DNA from: CATQHL01 sp965242895
GTDB taxonomy: Bacteria > Actinomycetota > Acidimicrobiia > Acidimicrobiales > CATQHL01
Assembly: GCA_965242895.1 (NCBI GenBank)
Contig: OZ251507.1
Location: 2,294,001 to 2,358,000, forward strand
Direction of reading: 5' to 3'
DNA: 64,000 nt
Part shown: piece after piece, positions 14,400 to 22,903 of the stretch
Layout: every line of letters starts with the position of its first letter
Numbering within the stretch: position 1 is the first letter of the stretch
Notes under the pieces: model-generated
What the model was told of the DNA's origin: nothing
Databases searched by the model: none
What the model saw: only the letters and a program-made list of their open reading frames with translations
Made by a program: the position numbers and the translations under genes

Positions 14400-15500
14400 C
14401 TAGGTCGCTGGGGGAGCGGGCGCTGAGGGTGGGGGAGCGGGGGTTTTCAGGTGTTCGAACGGCCCTAGGCGGCGGCCGGGGGCAACGTCTGCGCCTTCGC
14501 AGACGCTCATCTCGATCACGGCGCCGGCGCCCACCTGGCAGTCCAGGAGTTTGCTGTAGGGGCCGATCACCGCACCCTCCCCCACGCTCGTGCGTCCTTC
14601 CAGGATGACGCCCGCTAGGAGTGTCACGCCCCGAGCGATGTCCACCGACGTGTCTATGGACACGGACGAGGGGTCTCTGATCTCGACGCCGGCCCTCATC
14701 CAGCGGGCGTTCACCCGCCGCCGCATCTCGGCGCGGGCGTAGGCCAGATGTTCCTGCGTGTTGACTCCCTGTGCCTCCACAGGGTCTTCCAGCACCGCGG
14801 CGGCGACCGGATGGCCGCTCTGCGTGAACACTTCCACGATGTCCGTCAGGTAAATCTCGCCGGCGGCGTTGTCTGGGCGGAGTCGCCCCAGGGCAGGCTT
14901 GAGGAGGCTGCGGTCGACCACATAGACCGAGGTGGCCACCTCGCAGATGTGCAGCTCCTCGGGCGAGGCGTCCGCCTGCTCCACTATCTTCCGCACGGAG
15001 GCGTCCTGGTTGCGGACTACGCGTCCGTAGCCGGTGGGGTCGGGCACCACGGCGGTGAGCATCGTGCAGACGGCCGAGTTCCTGAGGTGCTCCTCCAACA
15101 GGGTGTCCAGCGACTTCGGGCGCAGCAGCGGGGCGTCCCCAGGCAGGATGATCACCTCGCCGGCTTCTGGATCGGCGGAGGGTTCCGGCAAGGCGTGGAG
15201 ACCCACCGCTGCGGCGTCTCCAGTGCCCCGGGCGTTCGGCTGTTCGGGGGTCAGCCAGGGCAGGTGGGAGGCGCGTTCTCGCAGTTCCTGACCGATGCGC
15301 TCGCCGTCGGCAGGGCTGACAACCACAGCGATGCGGCTGGGTTCGCAGAGAGACAGGGAGTCCAGCACGTGTGCCAGCATCGGAGCGCCGCAGAGGGTCT
15401 GCAGGGGCTTGGGCAGGGAGGAGTTCATGCGGGTTCCGCCGCCGCCGGCCAGCACGACAGCAGAAATCTCCGGCCTGCTGCGGTCGGGGGACGGGTTCAT
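14400..15500 (-). CDS. glmU: GlmU-type uridylyltransferase with truncated acetyltransferase domain
   Basis: 366 residues from ATG 15500; the longer frame to 15602 would overlap tRNA-Gln. The N-terminal pyrophosphorylase domain is complete: VVLAGGGGTRMNSSLPKPL, the Mg-binding GDAPLL, and NNAAGEIYLTD-like DNAAGEIYLTDI. The left-handed beta-helix starts (GVEIRDPSSVSID) but stops near the equivalent of E. coli residue 320, so the catalytic His363 and most acetyl-CoA contacts are absent. It probably makes UDP-GlcNAc from GlcNAc-1-P, while acetylation of GlcN-1-P needs another enzyme. Confidence 0.85.
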   Translation of the reverse strand: MNPSPDRSRPEISAVVLAGGGGTRMNSSLPKPLQTLCGAPMLAHVLDSLSLCEPSRIAVVVSPADGERIGQELRERASHLPWLTPEQPNARGTGDAAAVGLHALPEPSADPEAGEVIILPGDAPLLRPKSLDTLLEEHLRNSAVCTMLTAVVPDPTGYGRVVRNQDASVRKIVEQADASPEELHICEVATSVYVVDRSLLKPALGRLRPDNAAGEIYLTDIVEVFTQSGHPVAAAVLEDPVEAQGVNTQEHLAYARAEMRRRVNARWMRAGVEIRDPSSVSIDTSVDIARGVTLLAGVILEGRTSVGEGAVIGPYSKLLDCQVGAGAVIEMSVCEGADVAPGRRLGPFEHLKTPAPPPSAPAPPAT

Positions 15501-15575
15501 AGCGGCATCCTGAGAGACACCCCTGTCACCCCTGTTCTCCTCTTTTGGGGCAGGAACCGGTCGGGGATGGTCATG

Positions 15576-15647
15576 CTGGCCGGGCAGGGATCGAACCTGC
15601 AACCTCCTGATCCAAAGTCAGGCGTTCTGCCATTGAACTACCGGCCA
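15576..15647 (-). tRNA. tRNA-Gln (anticodon TTG)
   Basis: The minus strand gives acceptor TGGCCGG...CCGGCCA, anticodon loop CTTTGGA, T-arm GCAGGTTCGATCCCTGC, discriminator G. No encoded CCA. Located just before glmU on the same strand. Confidence 0.92.
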
Positions 15648-15757
15648 CTCCTAGCAGTCGAACTGCCTGAATTAACGCTAGCGGTGAAGGGGTGCCTCAG
15701 TGCGTCGCTTCCCGGAGGGCAGCGGCGGCGGCAAAGTCTGCTAGGCTTGGCCTCGAC

Positions 15758-15856
15758 ATGGGTTCGCTTATCAAGAAGCGCCGCAAGCGGATGAGAAAGA
15801 AGAAATACCGCAAGATGCGGCGTCGCACACGCTTCCAGCGCCGCAGAGGGCGCTGA
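15758..15856 (+). CDS. bS22-type ribosomal peptide (AURKAIP1/COX24 domain)
   Basis: A 32-residue protein, MGSLIKKRRKRMRKKKYRKM then RRRTRFQRRRGR, extremely basic. It matches the AURKAIP1/COX24-domain small proteins described in actinobacteria as ribosomal protein bS22 (mycobacterial form starts MGSVIKKRRKRM). It probably binds 16S rRNA in the small subunit. A G14 tract follows about 27 bp after the stop. Confidence 0.85.
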   Translation: MGSLIKKRRKRMRKKKYRKMRRRTRFQRRRGR

Positions 15857-15883
15857 GCTTTCCTTCACCCCTGCGTTCACCTC

Positions 15884-15897
15884 GGGGGGGGGGGGGG
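15884..15897. repeat. G14 homopolymer
   Basis: Fourteen consecutive G between the bS22 gene and ispE, followed by a partial duplication of the bS22 3' end (CCGCAGAGGGCGCTGAG at about 15921-15937 repeats 15841-15857). Confidence 0.6.
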
Positions 15898-15946
15898 AAT
15901 CCTCGCCGGCGGTCTCCTCGCCGCAGAGGGCGCTGAGTTTTCGCCT

Positions 15947-16687
15947 TTACCGCTGCAGGACGGGCGGGGTGGTGCGAGTCACGATGCGCCCGTCGCCTGG
16001 GTAGGCGCCCTCCACGAACCAGGTAGAGCCGCTGCCCGCTAGTCGCGGCTGCTGGGCGGTTGCGGACTTGAGTTCGTCTCGGACGCGGGCAAGCCGGGGT
16101 TCTACCAGGAGGGCGGCCGGCTCCAGGTCGTTTCCGGATCGGACGCTCGGGCCGTCCAGTTCGTCCCAGGCGGCGTAGACGTCAGCGGTCGAGCAGGAGA
16201 ACGGGGGGATGCTGAGCGTGTAGGTGCGGGGCTGATACTCGAGGGGGACGACCACCTCTCCGGCGCCAGAGACCCTGGCCCGTCCGCACAGAAGGCAGAA
16301 AGGCACGTCGGCGCCCAGCGAGGCGGCGGCGTCGAGGTCGTGGAAGCCCGCCCAGCGCAGGATGGCGGCGGCGTCGGAGGATCCGCCCCCTAGACCGGAG
16401 CCGGCCGGGACTGCTTTCTTGGCCAGCACGTGGGCCGTCCTTCCGGTCAACTCCAGAGCCCTGCTGATCAGGTTCTCTTCGGGGTCTGGCATCTCTCCGG
16501 CCCCCTCAAAGAGCACTCCGTGGCCGGGTGTGACTATCAGCGTGTCGCTCAAGTCGAGGGAGACCATCTCGGCGTCGATCAGGTGGTATCCGTCGTCTCT
16601 GACCCCGATAATCCGCAGCGACAGCGTCAGTTTGGCCGGGGCGGTCAGCACCTCTTCGTCCTGCCCGAGTGCGGTCGGAGCACTCAT
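15947..16687 (-). CDS. ispE: 4-diphosphocytidyl-2-C-methyl-D-erythritol kinase
   Basis: About 246 residues from ATG 16687, which overlaps the rsmA stop (ATGA). GHMP-kinase motif AGSGLGGGSSDAAA and the N-terminal APAKLTLSL are present. The enzyme phosphorylates CDP-methylerythritol in the non-mevalonate isoprenoid pathway. It is shorter than typical IspE (about 280-310), with a compact C-terminal half. rsmA-ispE adjacency is common in bacteria. Confidence 0.9.
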   Translation of the reverse strand: MSAPTALGQDEEVLTAPAKLTLSLRIIGVRDDGYHLIDAEMVSLDLSDTLIVTPGHGVLFEGAGEMPDPEENLISRALELTGRTAHVLAKKAVPAGSGLGGGSSDAAAILRWAGFHDLDAAASLGADVPFCLLCGRARVSGAGEVVVPLEYQPRTYTLSIPPFSCSTADVYAAWDELDGPSVRSGNDLEPAALLVEPRLARVRDELKSATAQQPRLAGSGSTWFVEGAYPGDGRIVTRTTPPVLQR

Positions 16688-17619
16688 CGGAGAGGTCGGG
16701 GCGGGAGGCTGCGGGCGTCCTCGGCGCATTCGAGCAGCCTGACCCAGTCGGAGAGGCTTAGTTCCTCAGGGCGGGCAGTGGGGTTCACGCCCGCACTCCT
16801 GAACGCCTCGGCCGGGACGACTCCACGCAAGGAGCGGCGGAGCATTTGCCGCCTGCGGACGTACGCCTTCTTGGCTAGTGCGTAGGGGGCGGTGATGGGG
16901 GCAGCCGAGGCGCTGCTGTGTCTGCGCTTCAGGCGCAGGAGCGCCGAAGTGACCCGCGGCCTGGGGTGGAAGGCTGCGGGGGGGATGCGTCCTAGCAGTT
17001 CGGCGTCCGCCCAGTGGGAGACCTTCAGGGCGGGCAGCCCGAACGCAGGTTCTCCAGGGCGGGACGCCAGCCGCTCTGCCGCCTCGCGCTGGAGCATGAC
17101 CAGCATCTCGTCTACCTCGGGGACGTCGTCGAGCAGGTCGAGCAGCAGCGGCGCTGCGATGTTGTAGGGCAGGTTGGCGACCAGCTTCCAGCCCCCGTCT
17201 GGCGGGTCTGGGGGTGTGCTGGGCGGGTCTGGGGGCGTGGGGGGTTGCGCCTTGGGGGGGGTGTCGAGGGGCGCTTCCGGCGTGCTGGGCGGCTTGGAGA
17301 GCAGGTGCGTCCAGGTGTCTAGGCGGGCGGCGTCTGCGTGCAGGATTTTCACGGGCAGGCCGGCGGTTGCCTCTGCCAGCGGAGCGAGCAGGCGTTCGTC
17401 CGTCTCGATCGCCAGCACCTTGCAGCCTGCAGAGGCCAGAGCTCTGGTGAGGCTGCCGCACCCGGCTCCGATCTCTACCACGTTATGGCCGGGCGAGAGT
17501 TCGGCTAGGCGGACGATGCGCCTGATGGTGTTGGGATCGATCACGAAATGCTGGCCGAGGGACTTCTTGGGTCGTATTCCGTGCCGGCGCAGCAGGGAGA
17601 GGGTTTCTGAAGCGCCCAT
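16684..17619 (-). CDS. rsmA: 16S rRNA dimethyladenosine transferase
   Basis: 311 residues from ATG 17619 (MGASETLSLLRRHGI). Conserved SLGQHFVID, SAM motif VVEIGAGCGSLT and catalytic NLPYNIA are present. KsgA/RsmA dimethylates two adjacent adenines near the 3' end of 16S rRNA. A Pro/Thr-rich insertion of about 35 residues (repeated PPSTPPDPP) sits just before NLPYNIA, where the family has a short loop. Confidence 0.93.
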   Translation of the reverse strand: MGASETLSLLRRHGIRPKKSLGQHFVIDPNTIRRIVRLAELSPGHNVVEIGAGCGSLTRALASAGCKVLAIETDERLLAPLAEATAGLPVKILHADAARLDTWTHLLSKPPSTPEAPLDTPPKAQPPTPPDPPSTPPDPPDGGWKLVANLPYNIAAPLLLDLLDDVPEVDEMLVMLQREAAERLASRPGEPAFGLPALKVSHWADAELLGRIPPAAFHPRPRVTSALLRLKRRHSSASAAPITAPYALAKKAYVRRRQMLRRSLRGVVPAEAFRSAGVNPTARPEELSLSDWVRLLECAEDARSLPPRPLR

Positions 17620-17663
17620 CAGCGCCTTCGTCTGCGTAGGGGGAGGCGAGTTCTCGTCGAGGT

Positions 17664-19040
17664 TCAGTTGAGGTGCCTGCCGCAGACAGGCCAGGGCTGA
17701 GCGCCGCGGGTCTCCCAGAGTTTGTAGGCCATCCGATCCTGATCTTGGGGCGTGGCGTGGGACGGGAGCACGTCGAGGAGCCTCGGGTAGTACTTGCGGG
17801 CGACGCTGTTCCAGGTGTCGGGCCAGAACTGGTAGGCCCCGTAGTAGAGGCCGTTGCTGCTGACGATCTGGTAGTTGTTCCGTGATTCGCAGTGGCGCAG
17901 CTCCGCCCACTGCTCCGGGGTCGGGAAGCCAGCCACGTTGGGGATGACCGCTGGGAGGGTGGAAGGGTCGGGCGCGGGCGCGGCGGAGCCAGCGGAGCCC
18001 GTGCCGCCGTCAGCGGCGCCGGAGCCCGTGCCAGCGGAGCCCGTGCCGTCGCCGCCCGAGGAGCCCGTGCCGTCGCCAGCGGAGCCCGTGCCGTTGCCGT
18101 CGTTGCCGCCGTCGCTGGGCGGGGAAGCGGGGCTGGAGGAGCCTGCGTCCGACGAAGCGGTTGTGGTTGTTGAGGTGGGGGAGGGGTCTTCGGAAGCCCC
18201 AGAGGAGGGAGCGTTATCCCCAGAGGAGGGGGCGTTCGCAGCGGTGGCGGCGGTGGTGCTGGTGGTTGCGGGCGCCGCCTCGCTTGGGGTCTGGGCGGAT
18301 CGCTGCAGAGACGCCAAGTATTCCTCGGCGGCTTCCCTGCCGAAGACGTGAGCGCACGCCGGCCACCTGCTCGAGCGGGACTCGATCCACAGCCTGGCCG
18401 CCATCTTGTCCTGATCCGCCGCCGAGGCTGCGGAGGGCAGCACGCCGACGAGGTCGTCGTCGAAGCCGGCCGCTAGTCTGTCCCAGGTTCGGGTGGTGAA
18501 CTGGTATGCGCCGTAGTAGGTGCCCGTGGGGTCGACGAACGTGTAGCTCCCCCTCGATTCGCACTGGCGCAGGGCTTCCCACTCCACCGACACGGGCAGG
18601 TAAATCTTCTGGGGGGCGGCTGCTCGTCCGCCCCCTGAGGAGGGCGACGGCAGTTGAGTCACGGAAGCTGGCGGGGGCGTCCTGGGGCGCTCAGGCACGG
18701 GGTCGGGATTCGAGGAAGTAGTCCTGACCTGGGAGGCCCCGCCGCCACTGGAGGCGTCGGCAGAGGAGGACGACGGGGGGGATGCGGACTGCGGGCTCTG
18801 GGGCGAAGCGGCCTGAGCGCCTTCCTCCCTCGTGTCTTCCGGCGAGGTGTTCACTTCCACGCTCGCTAGGTCGGAGTTCCCCCCGCTGCAGGCTGCCGCT
18901 GCAAGGCAGACGACCGCCGCCGTCAGCGCTGCGGCTGGCGCTGCGCTCAGGAGGCGCGGGAGTCTGCGCCGCTCTTTGGGCTCTTTGCGGCGCTCTTTGC
19001 GGCGCTCTCGGCGCTCTTTGGGCTTGCTCTGCGAATTCAT
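17664..19040 (-). CDS. Lipoprotein with two Rpf-like transglycosylase domains
   Basis: 458 residues. A highly basic N-terminus precedes a signal peptide with lipobox AAAAC (about residue 51). Two resuscitation-promoting-factor-like domains follow: residues about 155-245 (ALRQCESRGSYTF...YYGAYQF) and 375-458 (ELRHCESRNNYQI...YYGAYQF). Each keeps the catalytic Glu in CES and two cysteines. A Ser/Gly/Thr-rich linker of about 130 residues separates them. The protein probably cleaves peptidoglycan outside the cell. Its ATG overlaps the tatD stop. Confidence 0.85.
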   Translation of the reverse strand: MNSQSKPKERRERRKERRKEPKERRRLPRLLSAAPAAALTAAVVCLAAAACSGGNSDLASVEVNTSPEDTREEGAQAASPQSPQSASPPSSSSADASSGGGASQVRTTSSNPDPVPERPRTPPPASVTQLPSPSSGGGRAAAPQKIYLPVSVEWEALRQCESRGSYTFVDPTGTYYGAYQFTTRTWDRLAAGFDDDLVGVLPSAASAADQDKMAARLWIESRSSRWPACAHVFGREAAEEYLASLQRSAQTPSEAAPATTSTTAATAANAPSSGDNAPSSGASEDPSPTSTTTTASSDAGSSSPASPPSDGGNDGNGTGSAGDGTGSSGGDGTGSAGTGSGAADGGTGSAGSAAPAPDPSTLPAVIPNVAGFPTPEQWAELRHCESRNNYQIVSSNGLYYGAYQFWPDTWNSVARKYYPRLLDVLPSHATPQDQDRMAYKLWETRGAQPWPVCGRHLN

Positions 19041-19879
19041 GCGGTCGTCTTCAGTCCGAAGACCAGGGCGGCGTTGGCCGTGGTGGTCTCGGCGGTTCGG
19101 TGGATGTCTGTTCCCTGGGCGCGGGCGACTTCCGCTCCTACGAACGGAATGTTTGCGGGTGTGTTGGGTTTTCCGCGCATCGGCACCGGTGAGAGGTAGG
19201 GAGAATCCGTCTCTACGAGGATTCTGTCGGGGGGACAGGAGGCGGCTGCCTCACGAACATCCAAAGCGTTGGGAAAAGTTATTATACCACTAAATGACAG
19301 GAAACAACCCATAGACAGAGCTTTTTCGGCTTCGGACACCCCGCCCGTGAAGCAGTGGAAGACGGTGTGGGTGGGGATGCCTTCGGACGTCAGGACGGCG
19401 AACGTGTCGTTCCAGGCGGATCGGGAGTGGACGACCAGGGAGAGCTTCCTTTCGTGAGCGAGGGCGATCTGGGCGGAGAACGCCCGCCTCTGCTGCGGAC
19501 GGGGGGAGTGGTCGTAGTGATAGTCCAGTCCGCACTCTCCCACCGCCGCCGGAGGGGATTCGTCTAGGAGCTCGGCCAGGCCGTCCAGCCCCTTGGACGC
19601 TTCGTGAGGGTGGACGCCCGCCGTGGCCCAGACGTTGTCGTGGCGTTCGGCCACCTGCCGCGCTTCGCGGGAGTTCTCCACGTCGGTGCCGACGACGACC
19701 AGCGAATCCACTCCTGCGGCCCGCGCTGCAGCTATCTGTTCGGCGGCGTCGTTCAAGGTGAGATGGCAGTGGCTGTCCACCCAGGAGGGTCGGGGCGGAT
19801 TTTCTTGGGGGCTCTGGGGGTTCTGGGGGGTCTGGGGGCTCATTGCGGGCTCTGGGGTCTGGGGGTTCATTGCGTTCAT
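19037..19879 (-). CDS. tatD: TatD-family metal-dependent hydrolase
   Basis: 280 residues. Metal-site motifs: DSHCHL, GECGLDY, HCFTGG and ETDSPYL. The family acts as a nuclease or quality-control hydrolase. The N-terminal 30 residues are a Pro/Gln/Ser repeat (PQTPQNPQSPQ). It overlaps metG by 4 nt and the Rpf lipoprotein by 4 nt. Confidence 0.92.
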   Translation of the reverse strand: MNAMNPQTPEPAMSPQTPQNPQSPQENPPRPSWVDSHCHLTLNDAAEQIAAARAAGVDSLVVVGTDVENSREARQVAERHDNVWATAGVHPHEASKGLDGLAELLDESPPAAVGECGLDYHYDHSPRPQQRRAFSAQIALAHERKLSLVVHSRSAWNDTFAVLTSEGIPTHTVFHCFTGGVSEAEKALSMGCFLSFSGIITFPNALDVREAAASCPPDRILVETDSPYLSPVPMRGKPNTPANIPFVGAEVARAQGTDIHRTAETTTANAALVFGLKTTA

Positions 19880-21384
19880 TGTTCGGAGAGGCGGGGGAAC
19901 AGCGGGCTGCCTAGTTCGACGGCGAACCCGTCCGAGTGGCCGCCCCAGATCGCCGCTTCGGGCAGCCGCGCTTCAGCGAGGGTGGAGCGCATCCCGATCC
20001 TTCTCCAGACTTCTTCGCAGGAGTCGGGCATAGCGGGATAGGCAAGGAGGGCGACGATCCGCAAGGCTTCCAGGGCGTTTCCGAGCACCTCTTCGAGGTC
20101 GGGGCCTGGGTCCATCTTCCAGGGCTGTCGGGACTGCAGATACTCGTTCGTCTCTCTGACGATTCGCCACGTGGCTTCTAGCGCCACTGAGGGCTGCACG
20201 CGGCTCCACGCAGCGGCTGCGGCTTCGTAGGAGGCTGCGGCGACTTCGGCTAGGCGGCTGTCGGCTGCGGGCGCCGGCCCAGCCTCCCCGCAGGAACTCG
20301 ACACGATGGTTGACACGCGCTGGAGCAGGTTGCCCAGGCCGTTGGCTAGGTCGCTGTTGCAGCGGCGCACGAGTCCTTCGTAGCTGAAGTCGCTGTCTGG
20401 GCCGAAGGGGTTGTCTCGCAGTACGGAGTAGCGCAGTGCGTCCACCCCGAGACTCTCGGCCAGGTCGGCGGGTGTGATCTGGTTCAGGCTGGACTTGGCC
20501 ATCTTGGTTCCGCTCAGCAGCAGCCAGCCGTGCACGTGCAGCTTCGGCAGGGGGGAGACGTCGGCCGCCAGCAGCATGGCCGGCCAGTAGACGCAGTGGA
20601 AGCGGATGATGTCCTTGCCGATGAGGTGGCGGGTGGCGGGCCACCAGGCGTCGAAGCGTTCCGGGTCGCTCCCGTAGCCCAGCGCCGTGGCGTAGTTGAT
20701 GAGGGCGTCGTACCAGACGTAGAAGACGTGATCGGAGTCCCAGGGAACTTGTATTCCCCAGTCGATGGACGTGCGGGTGACGGAGAGGTCTTCGAGTCCG
20801 CCCCGTATCAGGGCTTCGGCTTCGTTGCGGTATCCCTCCGGTGAGATGTTCTCGGGCTCGGCGTCGAACCACTCTAGGAGTCTGTCCTCGAAGTCGGAGA
20901 GGCGGAAGAAGTAGTTCTCCTCAGACATCTGCTCTGCCGGTCGTTCGTGGATCGGGCAGTCGCCGTCCAGCAGGTCGGAGGGGTTGTAGTAGGCCTCGCA
21001 GGAGACGCAGTAGCGGCCGTCGTAGGTGTCCTTGTAGATGTAGCCGTTTTCGTAGCAGCGGCTCATCAGGGTCTGGACAGACAGGTGGTGGCGCTCTTCG
21101 GTCGTGCGGATGAAGTCGTCGTAGGCGATGTTGAGCAGGTCCCAGGCTTCTCGGAACCTCTTGCTCGTGCGGTCGGCCTGCTCGGTCGGGGTCAGGTCGT
21201 TTTGCTCGGCTGCGCGTTTGACCTTCAGGCCGTGCTCGTCCGTTCCGGTGAGGTAGAAGACGTCGTCGCCGCACAGTCGCCTCCAGCGGCAGACGGCGTC
21301 GCCGTTCAGCGTGGTGTAGGCGTGTCCCATGTGAGGGGCGTCGTTCACGTAGTAGATGGGGGTTGTCATGTAAAAACGACCCAT
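19876..21384 (-). CDS. metG: Methionyl-tRNA synthetase
   Basis: 502 residues, the short form without a C-terminal dimerisation domain. HIGH region APHMGHAYTT, KMSKS variant KMAKS, and one zinc knuckle (CVSCEAYY...CPIH) as in the Thermus-type enzyme. Start ATG 21384; an internal ATG at 21369 is also possible. It charges initiator and elongator tRNA-Met. First gene of the metG-tatD-Rpf cluster. Confidence 0.95.
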   Translation of the reverse strand: MGRFYMTTPIYYVNDAPHMGHAYTTLNGDAVCRWRRLCGDDVFYLTGTDEHGLKVKRAAEQNDLTPTEQADRTSKRFREAWDLLNIAYDDFIRTTEERHHLSVQTLMSRCYENGYIYKDTYDGRYCVSCEAYYNPSDLLDGDCPIHERPAEQMSEENYFFRLSDFEDRLLEWFDAEPENISPEGYRNEAEALIRGGLEDLSVTRTSIDWGIQVPWDSDHVFYVWYDALINYATALGYGSDPERFDAWWPATRHLIGKDIIRFHCVYWPAMLLAADVSPLPKLHVHGWLLLSGTKMAKSSLNQITPADLAESLGVDALRYSVLRDNPFGPDSDFSYEGLVRRCNSDLANGLGNLLQRVSTIVSSSCGEAGPAPAADSRLAEVAAASYEAAAAAWSRVQPSVALEATWRIVRETNEYLQSRQPWKMDPGPDLEEVLGNALEALRIVALLAYPAMPDSCEEVWRRIGMRSTLAEARLPEAAIWGGHSDGFAVELGSPLFPRLSEQ

Positions 21385-21439
21385 GATGAAATCAGCCTTG
21401 GTTCTCTGAGGGCGGCCCGCTTACTGCTCTGGGGTTTAT

Positions 21440-21480
21440 TTTTCCACAGATGATGTGCAGGTTATCCCCAAGTTGACGTT
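21440..21480. promoter_or_regulatory. Two DnaA-box-like 9-mers
   Basis: TTTTCCACA (21440-21448) and TTATCCCCA (21472-21480) each differ by one base from the consensus TTATCCACA, in the same orientation and 23 nt apart, in the rsmI-metG spacer. They could bind DnaA, but two sites alone are weak evidence. Confidence 0.3.
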
Positions 21481-22376
21481 TAGAGGGGGTCGGCTGCTCC
21501 GATTTTTCCGATTTTTCTGGCCAGGTGGTAGACGCGCCCCTTCGACACGCCGAGTCTGGCGGCCACGGCTTCTGCGGCGTTGCGCATGCCGACGCTGCTT
21601 CCGGGGTGTTCGAGTTCGGCGGAGAGTTCCGTCAGGATGTCTTCGTCCTTCACTGCGGGCTTCTCTGCCCCCTCGATTACCAGCACCAGCTCTCCGCGCA
21701 GGTTCTCCTGGTTCTCTTGCTCCTCTTGCGCTCGGTCGGCCAGTTCGCCCAGAGTCCCGCGGAAGACCTCCTCGTGCAGCTTGGTGAGCTCTCGCACTGC
21801 CGCCACCCTGCGCTGAGCGCCGAAGGCGGCGGCCAGGTCGCGGGCGGTGCGGTCGCAGCGCTGAGGTGATTCCAGCAGCACTACGGCCCTCGGAGAGAGC
21901 GCTAGTTCGCTCAGGCGTTCCTGCCTGGCCGACCCGCGGCGAGGCAGGAATCCTTCGTAGAGGTAGCGGCCTTCCGCCAGCCCGCTCAGCGCCGCCGCAG
22001 CCGCGGGCGCTGAAGGCCCGGGGACGATCGTCACCGCTCCGCCTGCGGCGGCCACCGCCGCTACCAGCCGCTGCCCAGGGTCGGCGATGCCGGGGGTGCC
22101 TGCGTCGCACACCAGGGCGACCCGCTTGCCTTCTTTCAGCATCGCTGTCACTTCGGGGGCGCGGCGCTCCTCGGAGTGTTCGTTGATGAGCAGTAGGACG
22201 GGGGGGCTCAGATCGAGGTGGGTCAGCAGCTTGCGTGTGCGCCGGGTGTCTTCGCAGGCGATCACGTCTGCCTTGGCCAGTTCTTGGACGGCTCTGCGGG
22301 AAATGTCCCCCAGGTTGCCGATGGGGGTGGCCACCAGAACCAGCGCTCCGGTCGTCTCTCCAGGACTTGAGTTCAC
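21480..22376 (-). CDS. rsmI: 16S rRNA (cytidine-2'-O-)-methyltransferase
   Basis: 298 residues. SAM-binding VATPIGNLGDIS, ACEDTRRTRKLLTHL and DAGTPGIADPG are present. RsmI methylates C1402 of 16S rRNA. It overlaps the DUF192 gene by 4 nt (ATGA). Confidence 0.94.
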   Translation of the reverse strand: MNSSPGETTGALVLVATPIGNLGDISRRAVQELAKADVIACEDTRRTRKLLTHLDLSPPVLLLINEHSEERRAPEVTAMLKEGKRVALVCDAGTPGIADPGQRLVAAVAAAGGAVTIVPGPSAPAAAAALSGLAEGRYLYEGFLPRRGSARQERLSELALSPRAVVLLESPQRCDRTARDLAAAFGAQRRVAAVRELTKLHEEVFRGTLGELADRAQEEQENQENLRGELVLVIEGAEKPAVKDEDILTELSAELEHPGSSVGMRNAAEAVAARLGVSKGRVYHLARKIGKIGAADPL

Positions 22377-22744
22377 CGCCCTGACGCCTTATCCTCCGAC
22401 GACCTCCCGGCGGAGGAGTCCTGGATTTCCAGGCGTGTGCCGACTTTTACCCCCCAGACCTCCATCATTCCGGCTTCGGACTCCACCACCGAACGAGCAC
22501 GCAGCCGAGGCCTGCTAAACCTCCAGGGTTTCATTGTTAGCACGGCAACGACTTCCCCTTCAGCGTCGCAGAAGGCGGCGTCGATGGGGAAGCGCATGCC
22601 GCAAGTGTGGATGGATCGGGTGCGGGGAATCCAGAGGGCTCCCCTTACGCCGTCTCGACCGAGCAGCCCGCGAGCCCGCGCTCGCATCCCGTCAGCCACT
22701 TCCAAACTGGCAAGAACTCGGTCGCCGGACACCAGCCAAGGCAC
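22373..22744 (-). CDS. DUF192 family protein
   Basis: 123 residues. DUF192 hallmarks: ARGLLGRDGV near the N-terminus, then the central TRSIHTCGMRFPIDAAF and the VVAVLTMKPWRFSRP segment. Function of the family is not firmly known. The C-terminal SSAGRSSEDKASGR tail is extra. Coupled to rsmI. Confidence 0.85.
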   Translation of the reverse strand: MPWLVSGDRVLASLEVADGMRARARGLLGRDGVRGALWIPRTRSIHTCGMRFPIDAAFCDAEGEVVAVLTMKPWRFSRPRLRARSVVESEAGMMEVWGVKVGTRLEIQDSSAGRSSEDKASGR

Positions 22745-22903
22745 GTCTCAGTCTGCCTCAGCCTGCTCCCGTCTTGGCCTGCCGCCTTACGCACATCGCT
22801 TTTGTCGCAGCGCAGCGCTTGAGCCGTTTCACCACTTGACTGGCCCACTAAATGAACGGAGCGTGGGCAGAACTTCGCCGCATCTACTAGTCAAAGAGAA
22901 CCA
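22745..22903. other. Divergent intergenic region
   Basis: This spacer separates the minus-strand rsmI/DUF192 pair from the plus-strand nuclease gene and should hold both promoters, but I cannot place them. GAGAACCAATGGGG at 22899-22912 is repeated at 22970-22983 within the 5' part of the nuclease reading frame. Confidence 0.4.

Noticed and set aside
15501..15602. Longer glmU start at 15602
   Set aside because: It would run into tRNA-Gln, and the extra residues are not GlmU-like.
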